Source of the DNA: JADJNW01 sp964549655
GTDB taxonomy: Bacteria > Bacteroidota > Bacteroidia > Chitinophagales > Saprospiraceae
Assembly: GCA_964549655.1 (NCBI GenBank)
Contig: CAZJXN010000209.1
Coordinates: 1 to 7,637, forward strand
DNA: 7,637 nt
Direction of reading: 5' to 3'
The position numbers and the translations under genes were made by a program. Numbering within the stretch: position 1 is the stretch's first letter; each line of letters begins with the position of its first letter. Below, one piece after another: positions 1 to 7,600 of this stretch. The notes below the pieces were generated by a model that saw nothing but the letters and a program-made list of their open reading frames with translations, had not been told where the DNA came from and made no database searches.

Positions 1-1
1 C

Positions 2-412
2 GTCACAAGCGTTACTTCTTTGATAACTTCCCTTGCTGACTGCGGTCAAACCATTTACATAAAAGGTATTGTAAATCCTTTACCAAGCGGCTGTGATGAA
101 ACGAACGCAACAACTGCTACTTTTACAGTCAATTTAAATCCTTGTCCAATAGCAATCTTGAGCGGTAGTGGCACATTTTGCGCACCTACAAATGGTACAG
201 CTATTATTCAAATCACAAACGGTGGAAGCAATAATAATATCACTGGAAATATTACAGATAGTACGAATGATTTTCCATTTAACGGCACGACAGCGGCAGA
301 TGGCACGGCAACTATCACTGTAACAGGGATTAACATATCAAGTGATTACACCATTGAAGTGATTAATATTGCAAACACTTGTCAAATCAATTTTTCTGGT
401 ACAGCTTCGGTC
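2..412 (+). repeat. Intragenic module, copy A (5' end cut by the window)
   Basis: The encoded residues share an ordered set of motifs with the stretch at 2966-3382: 'TSL..CG', 'KGIVNPL', 'TTATF', 'NPCP', 'NGG', 'GNIT', 'GTT.ADGTATI' and 'FSG.A'. By eye, roughly half the aligned residues are identical, and the DNA has diverged throughout. This is therefore an old duplication and not a recent one. The copy probably begins upstream of the window. Confidence 0.85.
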
Positions 413-3400
413 ATTGTAAATGTACAACCAACTGTGGTTCTTGATAATAGTGCGACAACCAGCGTCTGCAATGGCAATATTGTTTCTATTCCAATTACAA
501 CGAGTGGCACTTTGCCTATGACCATTACTTTGAATTATAATCCTTCTTTGACGGGCGTACCGACCACCATTGAAGTATTTTCAAATACTATTAATATCCC
601 TATCCCGGATGATGCGAATTTGACGGGTTCGATTGTAGATTACACCATAACCATTACCGCCGTAACGGATGCCAATAACTGTACAGGCACTTTTTCTGGC
701 AGTCGTACTTTGCGCATTTATCCGAAGCCGACTTTACCAACACCAGCAGCCGACCAAACCTTGTGTATTGCACAAGCAGCATCCAACGTAAATTTAACTT
801 TCTCCGCTACGCCCCAAAATTTGGATGGAATCGAATGGTACGATGCAGCCGTGGGTGGCACATCACAAGATGCTGGCAACACGCTAAATGTGAGTAATTA
901 CTTTTCTGCCGGACCTTACCCGCAAATAGTCACTTTTTACGCGCAAGTAATTTCCAGCAATGGCATTGGTTGTGGAAGTACCGAGCGCGTTCCAGTAAAT
1001 ATTATTCTTTTTGTAAATCCTACAGCGGATGTAATGACTACAGCTCCTGTATGTACCACTCCGACGCAAGGTTCGGTAAATATTGATTTAACAGCAGCAG
1101 TAAATGGAAATATAAATGATTTAGAATATGCAATTGTAATGGGAGCGACCTTCAGCGGCTCTCCTACTCTTTCAGATATTACAACTGACCCTTTAATCAT
1201 TACAAGCGGCTTTGGCAGCACTGCCGATGCAGATGGCGAGACTTACACCGTGCGCATTCGATACAAAAATGCGCCGACTTGTTTTGTAGATAAAACCTAC
1301 ACGCTTACTTCGCCCGTTTGTAATTGCACTGCGCCGCCTTCGGTTATCATTACAGAAACCAATGTAAATATATGCGGAACCAACTTTGCCACTTTTAATT
1401 ATACGGTTCAAAATGGACCAACCACTGCTTTTTCTTCTGATGGAACAGGAACCTTGTCGCTGTCTGCTTTGCCCAATGGCACTTCCACTTTTACTTACAT
1501 ACCAAGCGTAGCAGAAGCAGTATCGGGCGCGATTGTAACGATAACTGCCACCATCGCTGACCCCGATGGAATTGGAATTTGTGTAGCAGCTACAGACGTT
1601 GCAACCCTTACCGTCCTTACGCCTGCCAATGCAGGTACGCCTACGCCTCCCATAACCGTTTGTGATAATTCGACAACTGCTATTGATTTGTTTGGACTCT
1701 TGACGGGGGAGCAAGCAGGTGGCATTTGGACGCGCACGACTGGCACTGGCGGTATTTTTGATGCAAATGCTGGAACATTTACACCTGCCGCAGGAGCGGC
1801 GACTACTTCTACGTTCACTTACACGGTGACGGGTACAACGCCTTGTCCAGATGATACAGAAATTGTAACTGTTACGATCAATACTGCTCCCGATTTGGCA
1901 GCCATTGTAACTCAAAACAACGCTTGTCCGACGGCTACTTTTGATTTAGCAAGTTTAAATATTACGGATAACAACAATACGACTGGCGCACTTTCTTATT
2001 ATAACAATCAAGCTGACGCGACCAATGAAGTAAATGGCACATCTTCAAACATCACTATTTCTGACACATATTACATTCGGAAAGAAACAATTACAGGTTG
2101 TTTTGATATAGTAAGTGTAGAAGTAAATATTATAACTTGCATTCCGTGTCCCAATCCAAACGGCGAGACCATCAACGGTGGCGCAGGTCCAATTGCCATT
2201 TGCGTTGGCACTGATTTTACGTTGGCAGTGGATGGCGCTGCGAGTACGAATTTGCCCAATGGCAGCACGATTGACTGGTATTATAGCAATATTTCTACAT
2301 TTGACCCTTACAATAGCGAAGGCACATTTTTAGGACAATCCAATATCATTGGCGGCGGTACGATGCCGATTTATCCATTACAAAATTTCAATATATTAGC
2401 TGCCGCTGGCTCGAATGTGACTTGGGCGAATAACACAACTATTACCGATTGGTATTCAAATAGAGCGACTTACAACGCAGGCACCGGCTCCAACACCGCC
2501 GGCTCTCTTTACAGTTTTGGCACAACGGCAGCGGATAGAGCTTTGGGTTCTTTGGCTTCGGGCGGTACTGGCACTATTTTTTATGGGGTACAAATTACGA
2601 ATACAACTGGCGCAACCATCACCCAACTCGACGTGCAATACACGGGCGAACAATGGCGCAACAGCGGCAACACCACCCCACAAAAATTAGATTTTGCCTA
2701 TCAACTAAATGCAGCCAACATCACGACTGGCACTTGGACAGATTTTAATGCACTGGACTTCACCGGACCGATTGCTACGGCTTCCGCAGCTGCATTGGAT
2801 GGGAATTTACCGACCAATAAAGTGGCTTTAAACGCAACTATTACAGGCTTGAATATTCTCAACGGACAAAGCATCTGGCTGCGTTGGCAAGATATGGATG
2901 ATAGCGGCAGCGACCACGGTTTGGCTGTGGATGACCTCACCGTCACGACGAATTTTGGAATCGGTACAACGGTCTCATCTTTAGTAACTTCTTTACCCGC
3001 TATTACTTGCGGCAGCACTCAATACGTCAAAGGCATTGTAAATCCACTGGCTGCTAATTACTGTGAAATTGAAGGCACCACTGCTACTTTTATTATAAAT
3101 GTAAATCCTTGCCCAACGGCTACGCTTGACGCAAATGCCACGCCAAACTGCGCTACTTCCGGCTCGGCTACGATCCTAATTATAAATGGTGGAAATGGAA
3201 GTGCCGTAAGTGGCAACATCACCAATGGCACAACTGATTTTGCGTTCTTCGGCACAACGTTGGCAGACGGTACAGCTACGATTGTCATCAATAACATCAA
3301 TGTTTCTGGCACTTACATCATTGAAACGATCACGATTGGAATCGGATTATGTAGCCCAATTTTTTCGGGTTCGGCTGTTTTCAATCTTGGACTCAACGTG

Positions 3401-3979
3401 GGGCAGGACGGCAGCACGGACGTTTGCAATAATCAAATTGATTTAGTAAATCTACACGACATCATTACCGATGAAGCCGACGGCGGTACTTGGACGGTGC
3501 AAAACGGTGCTCCAAATCCGGGTACTAATTTCAATGCTGCGAATGGAATCCTAAATGTAAATGGCTTAATAGCAGACACTTATCAATTTATTTATACCGT
3601 GGCAGGAACGATAAACTGCCCTAATGATGAAGTAGTTGCAACTGTCATTGTCCACGATGCAATCCAAGTAAATGCTGGTAGCAATTTAACAACTTGTAGT
3701 TCTAAACCCCTAAATCTTACAACTATCGGCGCAAGCATTAGCGGGGGCACAACAACGGGTATTTGGAGTACGTCCGGCGATGGTACGTTTACAGGTGGCA
3801 CGACTTTTGGCTCGGCAACAGCTTATGTATCGGGTGCAAATGACAGAAAAAACGGCACTGTTGTTTTGACACTTACCAGTACCGACCCAACCGGACCGTG
3901 CGCCGCAGTGTTTGACACGGTCATTATTACGATACAAAACGTAGACTGTGGCGGTTTTCCTTGGAGTGGCGGCAATTAA
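2..3979 (+). CDS. Giant secreted modular adhesin-like protein (5' partial)
   Basis: The frame is open from the first full codon (base 2) to TAA at 3977-3979, giving 1325 residues with no start in view. A TTG at 20 is not a credible start, because the residues before it align with the internal repeat copy. The sequence is rich in Thr, Asn, Gly and Ala, and most modules carry a cysteine pair. Approximate modules, by residue from base 2, are: 1-137 Ig-like repeat copy A; 142-242, 243-340, 341-443 and 444-540 Ig/PKD-like; 541-630 a module with 'TVCDNSTTAIDLFGLLTGE' and a C-terminal 'FTYTVTG..PCPDDTE'; 631-715 Ig-like; 717-781 the 'IDWYYS' module; 782-987 a beta-sandwich ending 'DHGLAVDDLTV'; 989-1127 repeat copy B; 1131-1218 a second module of the 541-630 type; 1219-1325 a PKD-like final module. 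Such chains are known in Bacteroidota cell-surface and gliding-associated proteins. An adhesive or matrix role is inferred. The end 'CGGFPWSGGN' carries no T9SS sorting domain of either common type. No enzyme motif was recognised. Confidence 0.9.
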   Translation, partial: VTSVTSLITSLADCGQTIYIKGIVNPLPSGCDETNATTATFTVNLNPCPIAILSGSGTFCAPTNGTAIIQITNGGSNNNITGNITDSTNDFPFNGTTAADGTATITVTGINISSDYTIEVINIANTCQINFSGTASVIVNVQPTVVLDNSATTSVCNGNIVSIPITTSGTLPMTITLNYNPSLTGVPTTIEVFSNTINIPIPDDANLTGSIVDYTITITAVTDANNCTGTFSGSRTLRIYPKPTLPTPAADQTLCIAQAASNVNLTFSATPQNLDGIEWYDAAVGGTSQDAGNTLNVSNYFSAGPYPQIVTFYAQVISSNGIGCGSTERVPVNIILFVNPTADVMTTAPVCTTPTQGSVNIDLTAAVNGNINDLEYAIVMGATFSGSPTLSDITTDPLIITSGFGSTADADGETYTVRIRYKNAPTCFVDKTYTLTSPVCNCTAPPSVIITETNVNICGTNFATFNYTVQNGPTTAFSSDGTGTLSLSALPNGTSTFTYIPSVAEAVSGAIVTITATIADPDGIGICVAATDVATLTVLTPANAGTPTPPITVCDNSTTAIDLFGLLTGEQAGGIWTRTTGTGGIFDANAGTFTPAAGAATTSTFTYTVTGTTPCPDDTEIVTVTINTAPDLAAIVTQNNACPTATFDLASLNITDNNNTTGALSYYNNQADATNEVNGTSSNITISDTYYIRKETITGCFDIVSVEVNIITCIPCPNPNGETINGGAGPIAICVGTDFTLAVDGAASTNLPNGSTIDWYYSNISTFDPYNSEGTFLGQSNIIGGGTMPIYPLQNFNILAAAGSNVTWANNTTITDWYSNRATYNAGTGSNTAGSLYSFGTTAADRALGSLASGGTGTIFYGVQITNTTGATITQLDVQYTGEQWRNSGNTTPQKLDFAYQLNAANITTGTWTDFNALDFTGPIATASAAALDGNLPTNKVALNATITGLNILNGQSIWLRWQDMDDSGSDHGLAVDDLTVTTNFGIGTTVSSLVTSLPAITCGSTQYVKGIVNPLAANYCEIEGTTATFIINVNPCPTATLDANATPNCATSGSATILIINGGNGSAVSGNITNGTTDFAFFGTTLADGTATIVINNINVSGTYIIETITIGIGLCSPIFSGSAVFNLGLNVGQDGSTDVCNNQIDLVNLHDIITDEADGGTWTVQNGAPNPGTNFNAANGILNVNGLIADTYQFIYTVAGTINCPNDEVVATVIVHDAIQVNAGSNLTTCSSKPLNLTTIGASISGGTTTGIWSTSGDGTFTGGTTFGSATAYVSGANDRKNGTVVLTLTSTDPTGPCAAVFDTVIITIQNVDCGGFPWSGGN
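2345..2965 (+). other. Domain: beta-sandwich ending in DHGLAVDDLTV, within CDS 2-3979
   Basis: About 205 residues carry a run of landmarks: 'TITDWYSNRATY', 'SLYSFGTT', 'RALGSLASGGTGTIFYGV', 'TGATITQLDVQYTGEQWR', 'LDFAYQLNA', 'TWTDFNALDF', 'ALDGN', 'GQSIWLRWQD' and 'SDHGLAVDDLTV'. From memory, this pattern recurs in large secreted bacterial proteins, including extracellular nuclease-like ones, where it is an accessory and not a catalytic part. I cannot assign a family name with certainty. It differs in style from the short Ig-like repeats on either side and lies between the 'IDWYYS' module and repeat copy B. Confidence 0.65.
2966..3382 (+). repeat. Intragenic module, copy B
   Basis: This is the second copy of the module at 2-412 in the same reading frame, with start-to-start spacing of about 2.96 kb. 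Matching landmarks are 'VSSLVTSL', 'KGIVNPL', 'TTATF', 'NPCP', 'INGG', 'GNIT', 'GTTLADGTATI' and 'IFSGSAV'. It directly follows the 'DHGLAVDDLTV' domain, which raises the question whether copy A is preceded by the same domain upstream of the window. Confidence 0.85.
3656..3979 (+). other. Domain: terminal PKD/Ig-like module of CDS 2-3979
   Basis: The module starts 'VNAGSNLTTCSSKPLNL' and continues through 'GIWSTSGDGTF' and 'NGTVVLTLTSTDPTGPC' to 'DTVIITI'. This is a familiar Bacteroidota Ig/PKD-like repeat pattern. Only about a dozen residues follow it ('QNVDCGGFPWSGGN') before the stop. A type A sorting tail (a 'YPNP...' start and about 70-80 residues) and a type B CHU_C-like tail ('FTPNGDG...') are both absent. 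Confidence 0.7.
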
Positions 3980-4024
3980 AGGACAAGTCAGCACCTTGCA
4001 TGGCTCAAGCAAATCGTATTTTTT

Positions 4025-4041
4025 GTGAAAATAGACTTAAA
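4025..4041 (+). repeat. Direct repeat GTGAAAATAG-n-CTTAAA (second copy at 4128-4146)
   Basis: GTGAAAATAG followed by one base and CTTAAA (4025-4041) recurs at 4128-4146 with a three-base spacer. Sixteen bases are shared in order across two sites about 100 bases apart. The second copy overlaps the end of the hairpin at 4096-4130. This may be a small duplication within the intergenic region. Confidence 0.4.
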
Positions 4042-4045
4042 TACC

Positions 4046-4083
4046 TGAAAATCAATAACTTGTCAAAACATAGTTATTTTTCA
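4046..4083 (+). terminator. Possible AT-rich hairpin downstream of the first large gene
   Basis: The left arm is TGAAAA (4046-4051) plus ATAAC (4055-4059), with TCA bulged out. It is fully complementary to GTTATTTTTCA at 4073-4083, giving 11 pairs around a 13-base loop. Nearly all pairs are A:T, and no long T-run follows the stem, so it is a weak candidate for 3'-end formation of the upstream gene. It could equally be a chance product of AT-rich sequence. Confidence 0.25.
4064..4075 (+). repeat. Direct repeat CAAAACATAGTT, copy 1 (copy 2 at 4499-4510)
   Basis: The 12-base string CAAAACATAGTT occurs here and again at 4499-4510, which is 20 bases before the ATG of the second large gene. In about 550 bases of AT-rich DNA a 12-base match is uncommon but possible by chance. 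Confidence 0.45.
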
Positions 4084-4095
4084 CCAAAACAAAAG

Positions 4096-4130
4096 CACGG
4101 ATAAATTTTTATCCTTATATTTATGCCGTG
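4096..4130. terminator. Hairpin with two alternative pairings
   Basis: CACGG-ATAAA (4096-4105) pairs with TTTAT-G-CCGTG (4120-4130), giving ten pairs with one bulged G and a G:C-rich base. The loop contains TTTATCC, which can pair instead with GGATAAA (4099-4105) as a tight 7-pair stem. Downstream on the + strand is A-rich. On the - strand the stem is followed by CTTTTGTTTTGG. It therefore looks more like a terminator read from the - strand, or a two-way structural element, than a + strand terminator. No - strand gene is evident nearby. Confidence 0.35.
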
Positions 4131-4189
4131 AAAATAGTTTCTTAAAAAGACGACGCCATCTTAGTTTTTTATAAGTTTTGTTTGAATCG

Positions 4190-4214
4190 AATAACGTAAA
4201 AGAAAATCGTTATT
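4190..4214. repeat. Inverted repeat AATAACG / CGTTATT
   Basis: AATAACG (4190-4196) and CGTTATT (4208-4214) form a perfect 7-base inverted repeat around an 11-base A-rich spacer. It is followed by the T-rich stretch GTTTATAATATTTTTTG. It could be an operator-like site or a weak hairpin ahead of the small open frame at 4270. The sequence alone does not distinguish these from chance. Confidence 0.3.
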
Positions 4215-4269
4215 GTTTATAATATTTTTTGACGACCATTATACAATATACTAACAAATCGTAATCTGT

Positions 4270-4452
4270 ATGGAAAAAATCTACTTGTTTCCATCTTCTC
4301 TATATTATTTCTGCCTGCTGCTAACCTTAGCATCGGTTAGTTATTTTGTACAATCTTTTCATTTACAACAAAAAACACAATTTACGAACCCAAATAATGC
4401 ACTCTGTAAGTATGCTGCTTATGAATGTATCACCTCTGCTGACCACGGATAG
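4270..4452 (+). CDS. Doubtful small exported or membrane protein, or relic of a gene start
   Basis: This 60-codon frame runs from ATG to TAG with no recognised family. The N-terminus 'MEKIYLFPSSLYYFCLLLT' continues as one hydrophobic stretch to about residue 29, so it could be a signal peptide or a single membrane span. About 30 polar residues with two cysteines follow. Its opening resembles that of the next large gene ('MKNFYFPFSSYL'), with shared aromatic residues, 'SS' and a hydrophobic core. That would fit a decayed paralogous gene start. No Shine-Dalgarno-like sequence precedes it, although such sites are often weak in Bacteroidota. A short hairpin with T-runs follows the stop directly. 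It may still be a chance frame. Confidence 0.25.
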   Translation: MEKIYLFPSSLYYFCLLLTLASVSYFVQSFHLQQKTQFTNPNNALCKYAAYECITSADHG

Positions 4453-4478
4453 ATGCACTTATAAGCATTTTTATTTTG
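4453..4478 (+). terminator. Possible short hairpin plus T-runs after the small open frame
   Basis: ATGC (4453-4456) and GCAT (4465-4468) flank an eight-base loop, and the right arm runs into TTTTTATTTTG. ATAAGCAT (4461-4468) could instead pair with an upstream ATG-ctg-CTTAT near 4413-4423. The four-pair stem is weak. The position immediately after the TAG at 4450-4452 is the main reason to note it. Confidence 0.22.
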
Positions 4479-4530
4479 TAATAATTTGACAATCATAACA
4501 AAACATAGTTCTCTGAAAAATTATACGACC

Positions 4531-4635
4531 ATGAAGAATTTTTACTTTCCCTTTTCTTCGTACCTCAGTCGAAAGACGGCGCGTTGCTTGTTTGCGCTGT
4601 TGCTCGCTATGAGCACAATGGCGAGTGTACAAGCA
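4531..4635 (+). other. Signal peptide of the second large protein
   Basis: Residues 1-35 show a basic segment (R14, K15, R18), a hydrophobic core 'CLFALLLAM' (19-27) and a 'VQA' end followed by 'QQVLITG'. The predicted cleavage lies after Ala35 and leaves an N-terminal Gln, as is common in Bacteroidota exported proteins. The relatively long N-region is not unusual for T9SS cargo. Confidence 0.8.
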
Positions 4636-7600
4636 CAGCAGGTACTCATAACGGGTATTTTGGATGCTACGCTCTCTGGCGGTTGTCCGAAAGCAATCGA
4701 ATTATACGTGAGCGGCACCGTGAATTTATCTACCTATCGAATTGAGCGCGCTTCTAATAGCGGAGCATTTGGTACGCCTACTTCTTTATCTGGTACGTAT
4801 ACCGATGAATTTGTTTATCTTCTTTATAGCACTTGTGAAAGTGCAGCAGACCTTACCAATGACTTCGCTGATGTTTTTGGCTCGAGTGGCGACTTCGCTA
4901 ATACGCTTACATTAGGCATACTCATAAATGGAAATGGGGATGATGCCTTTAGGGTTGTACGAATCGCTGGTAATGTAGTCATCGACCAAGTGAGTGCAGT
5001 CGGGCAAAATTTATACGAAGATAGTTACCTATACCGGCTCGACGGAACCTGTGCATCTCCTACTTGGGTGCCTGCCAACTGGTCAATTCCAGGTAATAAT
5101 GTTTTGGATAACCTCACGGCTGCTCAAATCGCTGCCGCCGTTCCTTTTGGCACGTATGTGAATCCAGCTATTGAAATAGTAGCCGTTGCTTCCTGCGTAT
5201 CTGGCAGTACACCGGCAGCGCCAAGTCAATACTACATCACAGTATCTGGAGTGACAGGTGGAAATGGGGGTCCTTACACTATATCGGCTCTAGGTGTTAC
5301 AGATCAAACATTTGATCCTGCCAATCCACCTGCGAGTGGTTTGGTTTTCGGTCCTTTCACGCACTCTGGCAATGGGGGAGCTACCATTACGCTTACTGCT
5401 GAAGATGGCTGTAATACTGGAACTACTTTAGTAACGGAAGTACTCTGCGGCTTCCCGCAAAATCAAGCATTTTGCGATTGCTCGAATGAAACAGGTGGCG
5501 CAATTGTAAATGCAGGTGCCATTTTATCTCAGGCGGCTCCTGGCAGCTTTGAAACAGACGGTTCTACACAAGCTTACATTTTGGTACAAAACGGAACGAT
5601 CGTAGCGGTGAATCAGACTGGCTTATTTGTTAATCTTGCAAACGGTGACTATAGTGTGTACGCTATTAATTATCGCACAGATGAACAGGCGACTATCAGC
5701 CCTTTTCTGGAAGTAGGCGATCCGATTCAACCAGTTTTAGATGGTGTAAATGGAACGGGACCCTTAGCAAATGTATGCTATGTAATATGCGGCCCAGCCA
5801 ATTATGAAGTATCTTGTGGTATCATTGCAAATGATATTACATATACGATTCCTCCATGTAATACGGCGGGACCCATTACCGTATATTATAGTTTTAATTT
5901 AACAGGCTGCACAGAGGATGAATTAGACTTGGATTTATTAGATATTGATTTTGGTGATTTGGAAGACAACTTAATTACAAATCCAAATGCTATATTGGCA
6001 AGTGCGCTTCCTCCACCTCGCACAGAGAACACAGGTCAAAATGGACTTTTCGTAGAATATGCGCTCCAACTCACTCCAGATGATGCTGGTACATATACTG
6101 TAACAATTAAATTTAATGGTGCAGATGTATCTATAAAAATCACTATTCTTTCGCAAACGGGCGTGACGAACTACCGCAATTTATCTTGCACGGAGAATGT
6201 AAATGTAAAGTTGGATGACAATTGCGAGGCAACTCTAGGTGCTTCCCAAGTACTCAACGGTGCGGTGGTTTGCGACGACGATTTCTGTATTGAAATTGTC
6301 AAAACGGTCAACAACCGGATTATTGGCACACCCAACAGAAGCGGCCGCATCGAATACGGCTGTGGGGAATACATCTACCGAGTGTATGGTAAAAAAATGG
6401 TCGATGGCGTGCGTACGTGCGACCTGACGAACATGATCTGCTGGGGCTACGTGAATGCCGAAGACAAGACACCACCTTCGATTGATTGCCCAGACAACAC
6501 TCAAACAGGCATCCGGGAGTTGCCCGTCTACACTTTTAGTGGGGATTTAGCAGTACCTGGAACAACGTTTGACCCGACGGAAGACCTTTGTTTCCGTTCT
6601 TTATCCGTTGCCGGCTTTCCGGTGTTGGACTTGTTGGGCAAAGAGCGGTACTACAATGTACGCGGATTGAAAGTGACGGTACCGGGCATTTACACCTTTC
6701 AATTGGTGAGCGACGACCAAAACCCGCTGACGGGCAATGGCTTGGCAGCCCTGTACAATAAGGGTGGTTTTAATCCAGAGTATCCATGCGAAAACATCAT
6801 CGCCTTGGGGGACTACACCTTTGCACCCGGACCTTGGAGTGGCTTGGGGGACTACCTGAACTTCATCGGCAACATCAACGGTTGGTCTATCTTTTTGTCA
6901 GCTATCTATGGCGGACAAGGCGATACCGACCCCTACATTCGCACCTATTTGAGAGCAGGGGAGGAATATACCCTGTTGACTTCCTCGACTTTGGGTCGTA
7001 TCAACAACGGTCCACTGGAGGGCGGTACCTACGACTGGTACATCTACCCGGAAGACAACGGTGGCAAAGTGACCAATTTTGCGGGCACGGTTTTGGCATT
7101 GTTTGCCGACAACGCATTCTTGGTTAATCCTTTGATTTGTACCGATAAAGACGAATTGGTATTACCCGCTCAGAAGTGTTACTACACGAATGCCGATGGC
7201 AGATTGGTAAATGCCAATGGTCAGTTAATCTCGATTGCAAGTTTTGAAGCCAGCGGCTTGGGTGAGGTATTGGCTCGCACGGGCTACCCGCACTTGGTGG
7301 CAGAACAGGACGAAGGAGATGGCGACTTATATGATGATTTGATAGCAGATGGACCGGATGCCGATACAGACCCAGACTTGAATGCTATCACAGCGTTCAA
7401 CGGTAAAGTGAAAGACAACTGCGGCATTATTCAGATATGTGTATCCGACCGCCAAGTGGAGCGCAACGGCGACTGCGGCGAGTGGGTCATCGTTCGGACC
7501 TTTACGGCACAAGACGAGTGTGGGGGCTTCCCAGGCTTGAAAAATTTCTGTGAGCAGCGCATCCGCATCCGCCAGGCAACCTTGGAGGATGTGGTGTTAC

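Larger units (their letters stand above)
3980..4530. other. AT-rich intergenic region between two giant genes
   Basis: This 551-base stretch separates the stop of the first large gene from the ATG of the second. It is strongly AT-rich and has stops in all frames, apart from the 60-codon frame at 4270-4452. It holds three candidate hairpins in its first half (4046-4083, 4096-4130, 4190-4214), a short hairpin followed by T-runs at 4453-4478, and two short direct-repeat pairs. I searched the + strand for the Bacteroidota -7 box TAnnTTTG and found no exact match. Near-misses with a 3-base or 1-base spacer occur at 4223-4231 and 4482-4488. The long gap suggests that the second gene has its own transcription start. 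Confidence 0.7.

Noticed and set aside
20..22. TTG as a start codon for the first large gene
   Set aside because: The six codons before it are open and align with the equivalent residues of repeat copy B. There is no signal peptide after it, so the true start is upstream of the window.
1193..1915. A 240-codon open frame on the - strand inside the first large gene
   Set aside because: It is Arg/Ser/Cys-rich with no domain pattern, and lies wholly opposite a continuous, clearly modular coding frame. It is a shadow of the repetitive Thr/Asn codons.
3993..4025. Hairpin CTTG/CAAG followed by a T-run as a terminator of the first gene
   Set aside because: The stem has only four pairs and does not extend, and the T-run starts several bases away. 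It is too weak to call.
4210..4231. A promoter around TATAAT (4218-4223) and TATTTTTTG (4223-4231)
   Set aside because: TATAAT is not the Bacteroidota consensus, the TA-to-TTTG spacing is three bases and not two, and no -33 TTTG lies at a suitable distance. Such strings are expected in DNA this AT-rich.
3960..4530. The two large frames being one gene split by a frameshift
   Set aside because: About 550 bases of AT-rich sequence with stops in every frame separate them, and the second begins with a proper signal peptide.
6786..7127. A 113-codon + strand frame inside the second large gene
   Set aside because: It is a different frame over the pre-peptidase-C-like domain, with Arg/His/Leu-rich composition and no family resemblance. 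The overlapping frame reads through cleanly with recognisable modules.
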